This document shows positions 46,757-56,335 of a stretch of 64,000 nucleotides of DNA, piece by piece; within the stretch, counting starts at the first letter, position 1; every line of letters begins with the position of its first letter. The notes below the pieces were generated by a model. The model saw only the letters and a program-made list of their open reading frames with translations, was not told the origin of the DNA and did not search any database. The stretch is from contig JAUCBJ010004931.1 in NCBI GenBank assembly GCA_032718475.1, positions 1 through 64,000 on the forward strand. Reading direction: 5' to 3'. The position numbers and the translations under genes were made by a program. Source of the stretch: Nemertoderma westbladi. Taxonomy: Eukaryota; Xenacoelomorpha; Nemertodermatida; Nemertodermatidae.

Positions 46757-47851
46757 ATGAGTCGAGAGAAAGGAACGACACCGCCGCGGACCCCGGACGA
46801 CGATCTAACGATCCGCGAGGCCACGGCGAGACGATACGAACCCACGACGCCGGTCGATGCTACGCCGACCACGTCGACGCACATTGACGCCACATCGATA
46901 ACGAGCGACCCGGCGAACCAAGATGTGGGGGGTCGTCTACAAAGAGAAATCGAGTCGGGAGGAGAAGAGGAAGACGAGTCGACGCGGAGTGAAGGTCGAC
47001 GTACCGATGTCGCCGGCCAGCCACAGGCCGAGGACGACGAACGGTCCACCGGAACGGCGACGGTGGGGCCGTCGGTACGACGTCGGACCCGGAGAGATGG
47101 AGGAGAGGTCGGCGACGAGGACGTCGGGGTTTCCGATCGACTTCGACGGGCCTACAACGCGACCCGGGAACTACTAAAGGAGGCCAAGGAGGGGGCGAGG
47201 ATAGACGAGGTCAGGATGACAAAGGGACTAGGTGAGTCGAACAGATACTTTGATCACCTAGTGTGTTCTGGGCAGAGAGAACTGGCCGGGGAGAGAGCGA
47301 GAGGGGTTGCCTTCGAACTGTTTGGGCTATGGGAACGTAGGGGTATGGGGCCTGGTGTAGTGTACATAGGGCCATACTTAGTCGATGCCAGGGAAGTTAA
47401 GTTAGTGGGTTGGAAGAGACCCGGGGAGGGCGAATCCGAGGTTAACTCCGAGGATTCGGTCTCGTCGGTCGGAGGAAGTTCCGGGAAGCGGGGGAAAGTT
47501 AGTAGGACGGAGGGGCGACGGGAGTCCGTCGCAACCGATAAGTCTGCTACATCCTCCGCAAAAGAAAGAAGGGTGCGAGAGAGTGAACGCGTGGCGTATA
47601 AATTAGAAAAGGCGGCGGCAGAGCGGAAACAGTTAGAGGGGCAATTGAGAGAGCAAACCGCATTATTAGAGTTGGTAAGGGAGGATAGAGAGAGGGCCGA
47701 GGAGCATAGAGATCGGGAGCATATCGGGATAATGATCGGGAGAATAGAGAGTGAGCCGGCGAGGCGGTCTGGGATGCTTGCGAGAGAGTTCCGAGTGTGC
47801 AGAGAGAGAGAGTTTAAGGAACAACGTACGCAGGATGGTTTGCTTGTCTGA
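46757..47851 (+). CDS. gag N-terminal part, 364 codons
   Basis: The first ATG after the LTR in a long frame. Residues 1-130 are Thr/Arg/Glu-rich and probably disordered. A folded-looking part (RAYNATRELLKEA, RYFDHLVCSGQRELA, FELFGLWERRGMG, VYIGPYLVDAREVKLVGW) covers 130-225. A long charged coiled-coil-like stretch (ERVAYKLEKAAAERKQLEG...) covers 270-350. The TGA at 47849-47851 is followed by 53 more open codons in the same frame (LALLAQYRAKLKRRR...), so it may be a single nonsense change or a leaky stop (context TGA-C). No database relative is recognised by eye; assignment as gag rests on position and the downstream zinc knuckles. Confidence 0.6.
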   Translation: MSREKGTTPPRTPDDDLTIREATARRYEPTTPVDATPTTSTHIDATSITSDPANQDVGGRLQREIESGGEEEDESTRSEGRRTDVAGQPQAEDDERSTGTATVGPSVRRRTRRDGGEVGDEDVGVSDRLRRAYNATRELLKEAKEGARIDEVRMTKGLGESNRYFDHLVCSGQRELAGERARGVAFELFGLWERRGMGPGVVYIGPYLVDAREVKLVGWKRPGEGESEVNSEDSVSSVGGSSGKRGKVSRTEGRRESVATDKSATSSAKERRVRESERVAYKLEKAAAERKQLEGQLREQTALLELVREDRERAEEHRDREHIGIMIGRIESEPARRSGMLAREFRVCREREFKEQRTQDGLLV

Positions 47852-48006
47852 CTGGCGCTGCTTGCGCAATATCGGGCCAAACTTAAACGGCGCCGACTAG
47901 AACTGGCGCGGTTGGAGATATCAGAGAGTGAGCCCCCACTTACAGGCACCGGGCGAGAGAACCAGAACTGGTGTAGCCGTACGGGCGGGGGGGGGGTAGT
48001 AGTAGT

Positions 48007-48537
48007 ATGTTAGAAGTAGTTAATGTTAATAGTACCGTATTAGATAACCCTAATCCCTTTATTGCAGCGAATAATATTTTACCTGGTAGTAGTAATTTAA
48101 ACTTAAACTCAAATAATAACGTTAATTCAAATATTCAGAATAATTCAAATAATACGAACAATAATTTAAATTTTGAAAATTCAAATAATTCTAATTTAAA
48201 TAATTTAAATCTCGTTTCAAATTCTAATAATTTAATTGATTTAACAAATAATATTGGGGATGGTGCTATTAATGTGAACGCGTCAGACGTGTATAGCCCG
48301 GCAGACGGCAGCCTGGTAGGCCACGTAGTTAGTAGGCAGGAAGTGGCGCGGTTGAGCCAACCCGAGGTGGGCCTGGTAGGCCACGCAGTAGTAGAGAGAG
48401 AGGCGGGGGTGAATAGACCCGGCCGCAGTAGAAACAGTGTGTCGACTAGAGAGGGGTGTAGAGACGAAGTAAGAGATAGTGAAGTTAGATGTGGCGAATG
48501 GGGGGGGGGGGGGGGCTACCGGCGCCCCACCACATAA
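48007..48537 (+). CDS. gag middle part, Asn-rich
   Basis: A 176-codon frame: about 80 residues dominated by Asn, Leu and Ser, then repeats (GSLVGHVVSRQEVARLSQPE, GLVGHAVVEREAG) and Arg-rich sequence. It begins just after a 10-base G run (47987-47996) and leaves its frame at a 16-base G run (48500-48515). On both sides the homologous reading continues in another frame, so it is probably the centre of one long gag ORF disrupted by G-run length changes. The ATG at 48007 may not be used. Confidence 0.5.
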   Translation: MLEVVNVNSTVLDNPNPFIAANNILPGSSNLNLNSNNNVNSNIQNNSNNTNNNLNFENSNNSNLNNLNLVSNSNNLIDLTNNIGDGAINVNASDVYSPADGSLVGHVVSRQEVARLSQPEVGLVGHAVVEREAGVNRPGRSRNSVSTREGCRDEVRDSEVRCGEWGGGGGYRRPTT

Positions 48538-50392
48538 GATTAGTGGCGAGAGAGGGGGGGCAGAGAATGCCCCACAAGAGGGGTGTAGAAGTGTAGTAAG
48601 AGGTAGTGAAGTTAGAAGTGGCGGGTGGGGGGGGGGGGCTACGGACACCCCACCGCGAGAAGTTAGTAGAGAGAGAGGGGGGGCAGAGAGTGTCCCACAG
48701 CCGTCAGCGGATAATGCGCGGGCCGAATCAGGTAAACCGCAACACCCGGCGACGGAGAGTAATAGGGGGATTGCGAGTATCCCCAGCGGCGTGCGATCGA
48801 GCAGAGAGAGGCAGGTTGACGTCGCGAGAGGGCAGGCGAAGCGTCGAGCCCGATCAGAAGAGGGAAGAAGAACAGTGGAGTTTAACCGGGAGGTCGACGA
48901 GAGATCTCATGAGCCGGAATACTACACAGAAAAGAGAAGAAGAGAAGATAGTAGAAGAAGTGTCGCCACGAACGATAGCAGTGCGAGGACGGATAACGGA
49001 CCGTCGACAGTAGAGATGGAGTCAGGGAGTCAGTGGGGTCGAACTTCGGGAGATTGCCGTCGCCCCGGAGAAACGCACCGCACGCCAAGAGAGGGGTACA
49101 GGACGTACCAATACAAAGTCGAGAACAGGAGAGGGGATCGAAGAGAAGCTTCCCGACGGGATATAGCTGCCGATCGAGAGTGCAGTAGTCGCGGGGAGAT
49201 TCGAGATTCGCGAAGAATAAACTTCGGTTCGGAAGGGCACATGCAGACTGCAGGACATACTGTAGGCCTTACTGCACATACTATTATAGGCCATGCTGGG
49301 AGAGATAGAGTAGGCGATGGGGTAGCGCGAACGACGGGATTAAACCCGGAAGTCGCGGAGTACATACCGGTAGGTAGGCGAGAGGTAGGTAGGCCTATAT
49401 CGGTACAGCAGCATGACTATAATACACAGGGACATAACATATATCCAGGGGAGGGGGGAGTTATTGGAGATAGATGTATGGGCCCCAATGTATTAACATC
49501 AACCCCAGTACCAAACATACCGGCCGGGGGGGGACAGGGTGACATTCCCCCATCACAATATCGACAATATACCCCGATAGGAGCAAGAACATCGAACTCC
49601 CTGGACGAGAACAGGTCGTGCGGACAGTCACCACCACACGCGGCCGTACAGGGGACTGCTAGTCCACAGTTAGCTGGTAGCAGGGCCACACCGTGGCAGG
49701 GACAGAAAGAAAATAACACCAAAAATAAACACAATCCCAATATACCCAGTAGGCCGAGTCTAGACAACCAAAACATTAAATCGGTACATATAAACCTAAG
49801 CGCGATACGTGAAGGACTATACAGGAAACGCTATAATCCAGGATTCCAATGTCAATTACATCGGGACGGAACCCATAAGACCAGGAGTTGCAAGTACTGG
49901 CAAGCGTTGCCCAAACGAGATCGTGTAGCCTACACAGACGCAAACGGACTATGTCATCGATGTGTGGTAAAAGGACACAGATCCGGAGAGTGTTGGAAAG
50001 GGAGAGGATATGAAAGGACTAAACCAGGGGCAGAGAAGCCCATGAGCAAACATAAGGGAGTCGGGAAAGTAGAAGGAGGCGTGTTGCATACACACGCAGG
50101 ACTGACACAGTGCGAGGGGGCATTACATGGGCAGACACCGCGTATACCGAGGGACGAGCGGGGGTCGTCGAGGGCTCTAATGCCAGCGCACATACGAAGG
50201 GGGAGGCCAGCAAAGGTAGCACCGAAGAGAGTGTGGCGAAGAGTTAGAGGACGTATAGGAGGGCAGCAGGAGAGTGCCTACTGGAAGAAGGGGCACCTGA
50301 GAGTTTTTAGTCGTCCAAAGTTTTGGACTGAGGGGGGTGGGAATGAGGGCGAGACGCCCTTCCCACGCACAAAATATAAAATAATTATTTAA
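48479..50392 (+). CDS. gag C-terminal part with two zinc knuckles
   Basis: 637 codons. The start is uncertain because the reading joins the preceding frame at the G run 48500-48515: the repeat GCRDEVRDSEVRCGEW (upstream frame) and GCRSVVRGSEVRSGGW (this frame) are copies of one roughly 42-residue unit. The body is Arg/Gly/Ser-rich and probably disordered. Near 49852-50000 it carries CQLHRDGTHKTRSC (Cys-x2-His-x4-His-x4-Cys) and CHRCVVKGHRSGEC (Cys-x2-Cys-x4-His-x4-Cys), the double zinc knuckle layout of BEL/Pao gag, expected to bind the element RNA. No protease or RT follows the last codon. Confidence 0.7.
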   Translation: MKLDVANGGGGGATGAPPHKISGERGGAENAPQEGCRSVVRGSEVRSGGWGGGATDTPPREVSRERGGAESVPQPSADNARAESGKPQHPATESNRGIASIPSGVRSSRERQVDVARGQAKRRARSEEGRRTVEFNREVDERSHEPEYYTEKRRREDSRRSVATNDSSARTDNGPSTVEMESGSQWGRTSGDCRRPGETHRTPREGYRTYQYKVENRRGDRREASRRDIAADRECSSRGEIRDSRRINFGSEGHMQTAGHTVGLTAHTIIGHAGRDRVGDGVARTTGLNPEVAEYIPVGRREVGRPISVQQHDYNTQGHNIYPGEGGVIGDRCMGPNVLTSTPVPNIPAGGGQGDIPPSQYRQYTPIGARTSNSLDENRSCGQSPPHAAVQGTASPQLAGSRATPWQGQKENNTKNKHNPNIPSRPSLDNQNIKSVHINLSAIREGLYRKRYNPGFQCQLHRDGTHKTRSCKYWQALPKRDRVAYTDANGLCHRCVVKGHRSGECWKGRGYERTKPGAEKPMSKHKGVGKVEGGVLHTHAGLTQCEGALHGQTPRIPRDERGSSRALMPAHIRRGRPAKVAPKRVWRRVRGRIGGQQESAYWKKGHLRVFSRPKFWTEGGGNEGETPFPRTKYKIII

Positions 50393-50439
50393 TTAAAAAT
50401 AAGAAAATAATTAAATAATAGAGTAGGTAGAAGTTAGGT

Positions 50440-51720
50440 AGTAAGAGTTAGTTAGTTAGTTAGTTACTTAGTTAGTTAGTTAAAGGGTACGTAAGTACCG
50501 CTAGTTAGTTAGAGAGTTAGAGGGTACGTAGTACCTAGTTAGTTAGAGAGTTAGAGGGTACGCAAGTACCGCTAGTTAGTTAGAGAGTTAGAGGGTACGT
50601 AAGTACCGCTAGTTAGTTAGTTAGGAGGTACGTAGTACCGTTAGAGAGTAAGAGTTAGATGGTACGTAGTACCGTTAGAGAGTAAGAGTTAGAGGGTACG
50701 CAGTACCGTTAGAGAGTAGGAGTTAAGGGGTACGTAGTACCGTTAGAGAGTTAGTAAGAGTAAGAGGGTACGTAGTACCGCTAGCTAGTAGAGAGAGCTA
50801 GAGTAGTAAGAGGGTACGTAGTACCGCTAGTTAGAGTAAGAGTTAGGAGGTACGTAGTACCATTAGTTAGTAAGAGTCAGCTAGTTAGTTAGTTAAGGGT
50901 ACGTAGTACCGCTAGTTAGCTAGAGTAGTTAGAGGGTACGTAGTACCATTAGTTAGTAAGAGTCAGCTAGTTAGTTAGTTAAGGGTACGTAGTACCGCTA
51001 GTTAGCTAGAGTAGTTAGAGGGTACGTAGTACCATTAGTTAGTAGGAGTTAGTTAGTTAGTTAGTTGAGGGTACGTAGTACCGCTAGCTAGCTAGAGAGT
51101 AAGAGTTAGTTAGTTAGTTAGCTAGTTGAGGGTACGTAGTACCGCTAGCTAGCTAGAGAGTAAGAGTCAGAGGGTACGTAGTACCATTGGTTAGTAAGAG
51201 TTAGAATAGTTAGTTGGTTGAGGGTACGTAGTACCGCTAACTAGCTAGAGAGTAAGAGTCAGAGGGTACGTAGTACCATTGGTTAGTAAGAGTTAGAATA
51301 GTTAGTTGGTTGAGGGTACGTAGTACCGCTAACTAGCTAGAGAGTAAGAGTTAGGATAGTTAGTTGGTTGAGGGTACGTAGTACCGCTAACTAGCTAGAG
51401 AGTAAGAGTTAGAAGGTATGTAGTACCGTAAGAGAGAATTAGTTAGAGTTAAAGGGTACGTAGTACCGACAGTTAGTAAGAGTAGAGAGAATTAGTTAGA
51501 GTTAAAGGGTACGTAGTACCGGTTAGTAAGAGTAGAGAGAGTTAGTAAGAGTAAGAAGGTATGTAGTACCAGTTAGTAAGAGTAGAGTTAGAGTTAGTAA
51601 GTAGTCAAAGGGTACGCAGTACCGATAGTTAGTAAGAGAGTAAGTAGTTAAAGGGTACGTAGTACCGCTAGTTAGTTAGAGAAAGTAAGAGTTAGAAAGA
51701 AAGTAGTAGCAGTAGAAGGG
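50440..51720 (+). repeat. array of about 28 short hairpins (GGTAC...GTACC)
   Basis: Imperfect tandem repeat of about 35-55 bp. Each monomer carries GGTAC-GTAA-GTACC, GGTAC-GCAA-GTACC or GGTAC-GTA-GTACC, which as RNA would be a 5-bp stem with a GNRA tetraloop or a triloop. Purine-rich spacers are built from GTTAGTTAGAGAGTTAGAG. Stops occur in all plus frames, so it does not encode protein. It occupies the place where pol would be. Confidence 0.85.
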
Positions 51721-51829
51721 TTGTGGGCACCGGAAGCGCCACGCAGTTAGAGTTAGTAGGGAATGCGTTGAACTTAGTGGGGCACGGGCGTGATGACGTG
51801 TTTGATGTAAGAGCAGGGTATGTTAATTA

Positions 51830-52610
51830 GGGTGGGTGCCGGGCACAAGAGGTGCCGGGCACAAAAAGAGTTAGAGAGGTAGTTGAGGAGTAGAAGGGCA
51901 CGAAGGGTGCCAGATAGTAAGAGTTAGTAGAAGGGCACGAAGGGTGCCAGATAGTAAGAGTTAGTAGAAGGGCACGAAGGGTGCCAGATAGTAAGAGTTA
52001 GTAGAAGGGCACGAAGGGTGCCAGATAGTAAGAGTTAGTAGTAGAGTTAGTAAGAGTTAGTAGTAGTTCACATGATTAACGTACCCACTCTGCCGGCATT
52101 CAGAGCGTCACGTGCAGGCGAGTGGATGTAAAGGAAGTAAGTTAGAGATAGAGTAGAGTAGTAGAGAGGGCACATAGGGTGCCAGGTAGTAGAGTAGGGT
52201 GTTAGAGGTAGCAGAGAGGGCACATAGGGTGCCAGAGAGTAGAGTAGTAGAGACGGGCACATAGGGTGCCAGGTAGTAGAGTTAGAGAGTTAGAGATAGA
52301 GTAGAGTAGTAGAGAGGGCACATAGGGTGCCAGGTAGTAGAGTTAGAGTGTTAGAGGTAGTAGAGAGGGCACATAGGGTGCCAGAGAGTAGAGTAGTAGA
52401 GACGGGCACATAGGGTGCCAGGTAGTAGAGTTAGAGGGTTAGAGTAGAGTAGAGTAGTAGAGAGGGCACATAGGGTGCCAGGTAGTAGAGAGAGAGGAGT
52501 AGTGTAGTAGAGGCACATAGGGTGCCAGGTAGTAGAGCTAGAGAGGTAGTTGAGTAGTAGAAGGGCACATAGGGTGCCAGATAGTAGAGTGGTTGTGGGC
52601 ACCGCAAGCG
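51830..52610 (+). repeat. second hairpin array (GGCAC...GTGCC)
   Basis: About 15 repeats with GGCAC-GAAGG-GTGCC (51895-52025, 38-bp period) or GGCAC-ATAGG-GTGCC (52160-52580), spaced by AG-rich GTAGTAGAGTTAGAG sequence. It is flanked by GTGGGCACCGGAAGCGCCAC near 51723 and GTGGGCACCGCAAGCGCCAC near 52595. Non-coding. Confidence 0.8.
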
Positions 52611-53419
52611 CCACGTAGTTAGAAGAGTGGGTGGAGTTAGGGAGTTCTAGTTAAAGGGCTAGAGAGTTGGTAGACTCAGAGGAGTCAAGTAGAGTTAGTA
52701 GAAGTAGAGAGTTAGTAGGAGTTAGTTAGACTTAGTAGAGCTAGTTAGAGTCTAGTAGAAAGTTAGAGGCTCTCAGTTAGAGCTAGAAGTAGTAAGAGTT
52801 AGTAGTTAGCAGAGTTAGTTAGATAGTTAGAGTTAGTAAGCAGTAGGTAGATAGTATGATAGCACAGGGGTAGCATTAGAGATTAAAGCCTTAGGGAGTG
52901 ACAAGAGAGTGGAGAGGTGATAGTGCGGAGTGCGGAGAGAGTGGTGTAAGTACTATAGTCATACAACCTTTCTCAATTAGCTACTGGGACTGGGGGGCTA
53001 ACTGACTATGGCACTAGGGACAAGACGCCAGACGATTTCACATTTCCTGAGTGCGACGGCACGGAGGGGGGGGTGAGATTCGTCAGAAGGGATCAGGTAG
53101 TCAAGGAGGGATGGAGTAATAGTGCGGAGTGCGAAGAGAGCGTGGGCGCAATTCAAGTGTGGGGGAGGAGAAGTGAGAGGAAGAGTGTGGGACGAGGAGG
53201 TCCGGGAGTATGCGAGAGTTGGAGTAGAGTGGTGAGAGTGTTGGGGAAACAAAAATTGTGTGAGAGAAGCGCACGATCGGCCCGACACGAGACGCCAGAG
53301 GGTAGTGACATCATACCCATAGGGAGCGGCCTGGAAAGCCGACTCCGAGAAAGAAAATAACCCACCCCACACCCGATGCTAGATCGGGATCCAGCGGAAT
53401 TGTAGCGCACTTTAGTTGG
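52611..53419 (+). other. 3' internal region of the LTR element
   Basis: AG-rich repeats to about 52860, then a less repetitive stretch. A 95-codon frame at 53073-53360 is rich in Arg, Ser and Gly and has no recognisable domain. No pol or env similarity is seen. Confidence 0.5.
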
Positions 53420-53457
53420 ATGCTATCTTCTCACCGGGAAGATAGCATGGGGGGGAG
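53420..53457 (+). promoter_or_regulatory. hairpin plus polypurine tract before 3' LTR
   Basis: ATGCTATCTTC (53420-53430) and GAAGATAGCAT (53438-53448) form a perfect 11-bp stem with a 7-base loop, followed directly by GGGGGGGAG (53449-53457) and the LTR start TGTTAG. The G-rich tract at this position is the expected plus-strand primer for reverse transcription. Confidence 0.8.
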
Positions 53458-54008
53458 TGTTAGCTTATCCAATTCCGCTAACATGAACCCACAAAGTAAG
53501 CCGTTGAGCAATATTGGGAGCACGAGGTTGATTACCAATCAACCTCGTGTCAGCCCAGTAAACGGGGACAATAGGCCCCAAAGGAGACACACACAATAAG
53601 GGTCAGGGGCCAAACCCCTAACAGAGAGAGAACAACAGGGGCAACGGGAAACACACCAGGGAAGGTGAAAGGGCGAGAAGTGGGATATTAGCCAATGGGG
53701 GGACAGCATCGACTAGGTACAGTAATATGGCCAACTGTGCAGTACATATATTACCTGTTGGTGCTTCCCTATTCAGTTAGTTTACTCAGTCAGATCAGTA
53801 GGGTGGAACGGGGACTTCTGTCACCGTCCGCTACCGCCATCATACTTATCTACCGGTAAAGTGTCGTACTATACTATATCAACTATCAGACTATATTATA
53901 CCTTTATACATATTACCGAACATCAGAACTCTTTTACCTTTCACACACGGCGGGGACGCGTGGATAGAAAACCCAACGGATAAACCGGGATCCGTAGATC
54001 CCGTCACA
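53458..54008 (+). repeat. 3' LTR (551 bp)
   Basis: Same length and, by reading, same sequence as the 5' LTR. It is followed by the target duplication TAAAT. Confidence 0.95.
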
Positions 54009-54013
54009 TAAAT

Positions 54014-54437
54014 TATGCGGAATGGGTGCTGTAAATTTACAAGTACACCTCTATGGTGGTGGCTTATCGGATACTCTGAATGAACTTAGACATTGGCTAT
54101 TCACTTCAAAGAAGCAACACCCGAAATTATTCAACCTTCCCCCCACACAGAGTGCCGCTGTACCACATGTAAAACGGGCTCTTTTGCAAGTTGTTTTGTG
54201 GAGAGCTGCTGATGATCCTGCACCTCCACTGTTGGCTGTTAACAAGTTTGGTTGGATGGCGATCAATGACAAACTGATACCGGATCCTGGCGTCTCATCC
54301 ATTGCCCCAATTTCGATCCTTAAAACTATATCTTGTAATTGCAAGTCCGAAAGTGCCTGATCGTCCAATCGATGCGGTTGCTCTATAGCCGCTCTACCAT
54401 GTACTACTACGTGCACCTGCACCACTTCAAAGTGTAA
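54014..54437 (+). pseudogene. Cys-rich repeat protein, 3' part
   Basis: Continues the reading broken at 46075: VNLQVHLYGGG, LRHWLFTSKKQHPKLFNLPPT, VKRALLQVVLWRAADDPAPP, a C-terminal CNCKSES and, beyond a TGA at 54358-54360, a Cys-rich tail (CGCSIAALPCTTTCTC). The alternating Cys tail is a hallmark of this repeated invertebrate protein family and looks like a metal-binding end. The stop in the tail, together with the breaks upstream, makes it a pseudogene. Confidence 0.6.
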
Positions 54438-54959
54438 AAATAAATACGATGTTTAAAGCAATGTTCCGTTTAAATAATTAATTTAATAAACATACAACTC
54501 TTCTAGCTGATTGATTATCTTTCGTAATACCAGTAATGGAGAATATTTGGGATAGATACCCAGATAGGTACGCAGTAAAGAAAGATGGTACATTGAATCT
54601 ACTGTACCTATTTTCTGCAAACGTAGGATAGATAAACGTCAAAATTTGCATTTGAAAGGAGTAAACTAACTCATCTAATTAAATTGAAAACTAAATGTGA
54701 TTAATAACCCCTCAGTGATAATAATTGTTTGCTTTTATAAATAGGTACATAAATAATCTAAAGTTTAATACAGTAGTTGGCATATCTTAATAAACATCCC
54801 AAAGGCCAAAATTTATGATTAATAATGTTGCTATGGGAACTAATCTTCTAGAAATCTTATTCAGAATAATTAACAAGAGCTGTGGCAATAGGTGCAAGGT
54901 CGCAGATATCTCAAAATAAAACCTTGTATGCCTGTTGCTATGGAAACTTAGGTTAAGTG
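54438..54959. other. AT-rich 3' region of the Cys-rich element
   Basis: No coding or repeat feature that I can support, apart from the inverted end that begins near 54960. Confidence 0.4.
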
Positions 54960-56039
54960 CATTATAAAAAGTTCCCCGAAGGTGCCGAAGTGGCACCCGA
55001 CGGATTTTGATTACTCTAAGGTCCGACTAAAGTTTAAGCAAATAAAAATGCGTGATGACCCAAAGTCACAGTGGACCCCTCTGTCTACCTGACTATCTAT
55101 AAATGTTGTATAATACCATTTTTTTCTAAAATTATACTCTTTTCTTAGAAATCGCTCTGTTGCGGAATTCTAGAAAATATATGTGGCAGTATATTCATAT
55201 AATTTTATGTATTATCCTATGGTACAGCAATATACCAAACTTGCTACGGTTTTTTTCTATAATGTGCTGTAGCTATCTATATATTTCACATTAAGCAAAA
55301 TGACCATCTCAATAAGATTCACAGATTGGCACTTTAAATTATACTCCAGTATTCGTAAGAATGATAACTCTTATTACAATCTGACCTCACCAAAAGCCAT
55401 GCGAGCATCATTAAATTAGATAGAAACGGCATAAAAAAAGTGAAGATCTTTTCGTTGTTTGCCATATCTTATTAATTTAATTAAATTTTACTGGGGGGGG
55501 GGGGGGGTAATAGTGTAACTAACCCGTGTCACCATAATTCTGCCTTTGTATAGCTATTTTGGCTAGTGATTTATGTTCGGGAACATATTTCCGACACGTT
55601 ACATGTTTAATTTTTGTGGTAGCTAGTGTTTTCAATGGTAGTTAGTCTATTCATAAAAATGGTACAGTAGCTAGTGTTTTTAAAAATATCAACAAATCTT
55701 ATTATTTTTATGAATATCCATAGTAAAGTTGGTTTATCTTTATTTATTTATCAGTGAAAAGAGCCTAGTATTGAAGAAAATAAAATAACGTGATTTCTGC
55801 AACAATTAATTAAATAAGATAATTAAAAAAATACAGTAGTTGCACAGATTCGGCCGTATCGCCCTTACCTTATGTTAGAGGCAATGAGTGCGGAAATGAA
55901 AAAAACAAGGAGACCTCCTTGTAACAAGTACGAAAAATAGAAAAGGTCTACGACTCATTTCCAGTATAGACCCCACAGAACTATAATCCTTACAGGCAAT
56001 GAGATAACTGGTACTCATTTAACGACCGTTTAAGAAACA

Positions 56040-56200
56040 AAGCAAATATGCGAGCGCCCTGTTTGGTTAGTCCCTTAGCATTTGTGCCAAAACGAAAACT
56101 ATCCTGGCCCGCATGCAGGGGAACAACCCCACGACCTCTGGTGCGATATTAATTCAAGGAAATGGATTTAAATGCTACGCAAGGCTTGAAAAAATTGAAT
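56040..56200 (-). mobile_element. tRNA-SINE-like segment inside copy 2
   Basis: Same segment as 43370-43540 (CCAGAGGTCGTGGGGTTGTT on the minus strand), duplicated with the host element. Confidence 0.5.
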
Positions 56201-56335
56201 ACACGTATTGTATTAGAACACGATCCGTAAAAATACAAAGTATGCTGTCATGTTCGTTCAATATGCTCTAATTAAAAATAAACACAATATTGCTATGTTC
56301 TAAAGTTAATATACGGAAATAAAAATTTCCGTATA

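Larger units (their letters stand above)
46076..54008 (+). mobile_element. gag-only (pol-less) LTR retrotransposon, BEL/Pao-like
   Basis: 7,933 bp bounded by two 551-bp LTRs that look identical by eye, each TG...CA, with a perfect 5-bp duplication TAAAT (46071-46075 and 54009-54013). The internal region carries gag-like coding (46757-50392) ending in two zinc knuckles of BEL/Pao type. From 50393 to the 3' LTR there is no protease, reverse transcriptase, RNase H or integrase, only hairpin-bearing tandem arrays and a polypurine tract. It is non-autonomous and must use enzymes in trans. Identical LTRs imply a very recent insertion. It interrupts the Cys-rich gene. Confidence 0.9.
44079..55098. 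mobile_element. element with about 160-bp inverted ends carrying a Cys-rich protein gene; split by an LTR element
   Basis: The left end (44079-44240: TAGTCCAGTAGAC..., GGGTCATCACGCA, GGGTGCCA, TTGGGGAATTTTT) is imperfectly inverted at 54960-55098 (TGGCACCC, TGCGTGATGACCC, GTCTACCTGACTA). Removing the LTR insertion at 46076-54008 leaves about 3.1 kb, enough for one protein gene. A partial third copy of the right end (GTCTACTTGACTA at 35409-35421) follows a fragment of the same protein at 34348-34512, supporting a mobile family. No target-site duplication was identified; the superfamily is unknown. Confidence 0.5.

Noticed and set aside
46684-50222. Minus-strand open frames opposite gag
   Set aside because: Mirror frames caused by biased base composition of gag; no recognisable domains.
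52068-52614. Minus-strand frames with Leu/Tyr/Thr repeats
   Set aside because: Complement of the hairpin array; repetitive and without domains.
53073-53360. Possible env or pol remnant in the LTR element
   Set aside because: Arg/Ser/Gly-rich low-complexity reading without any conserved block.
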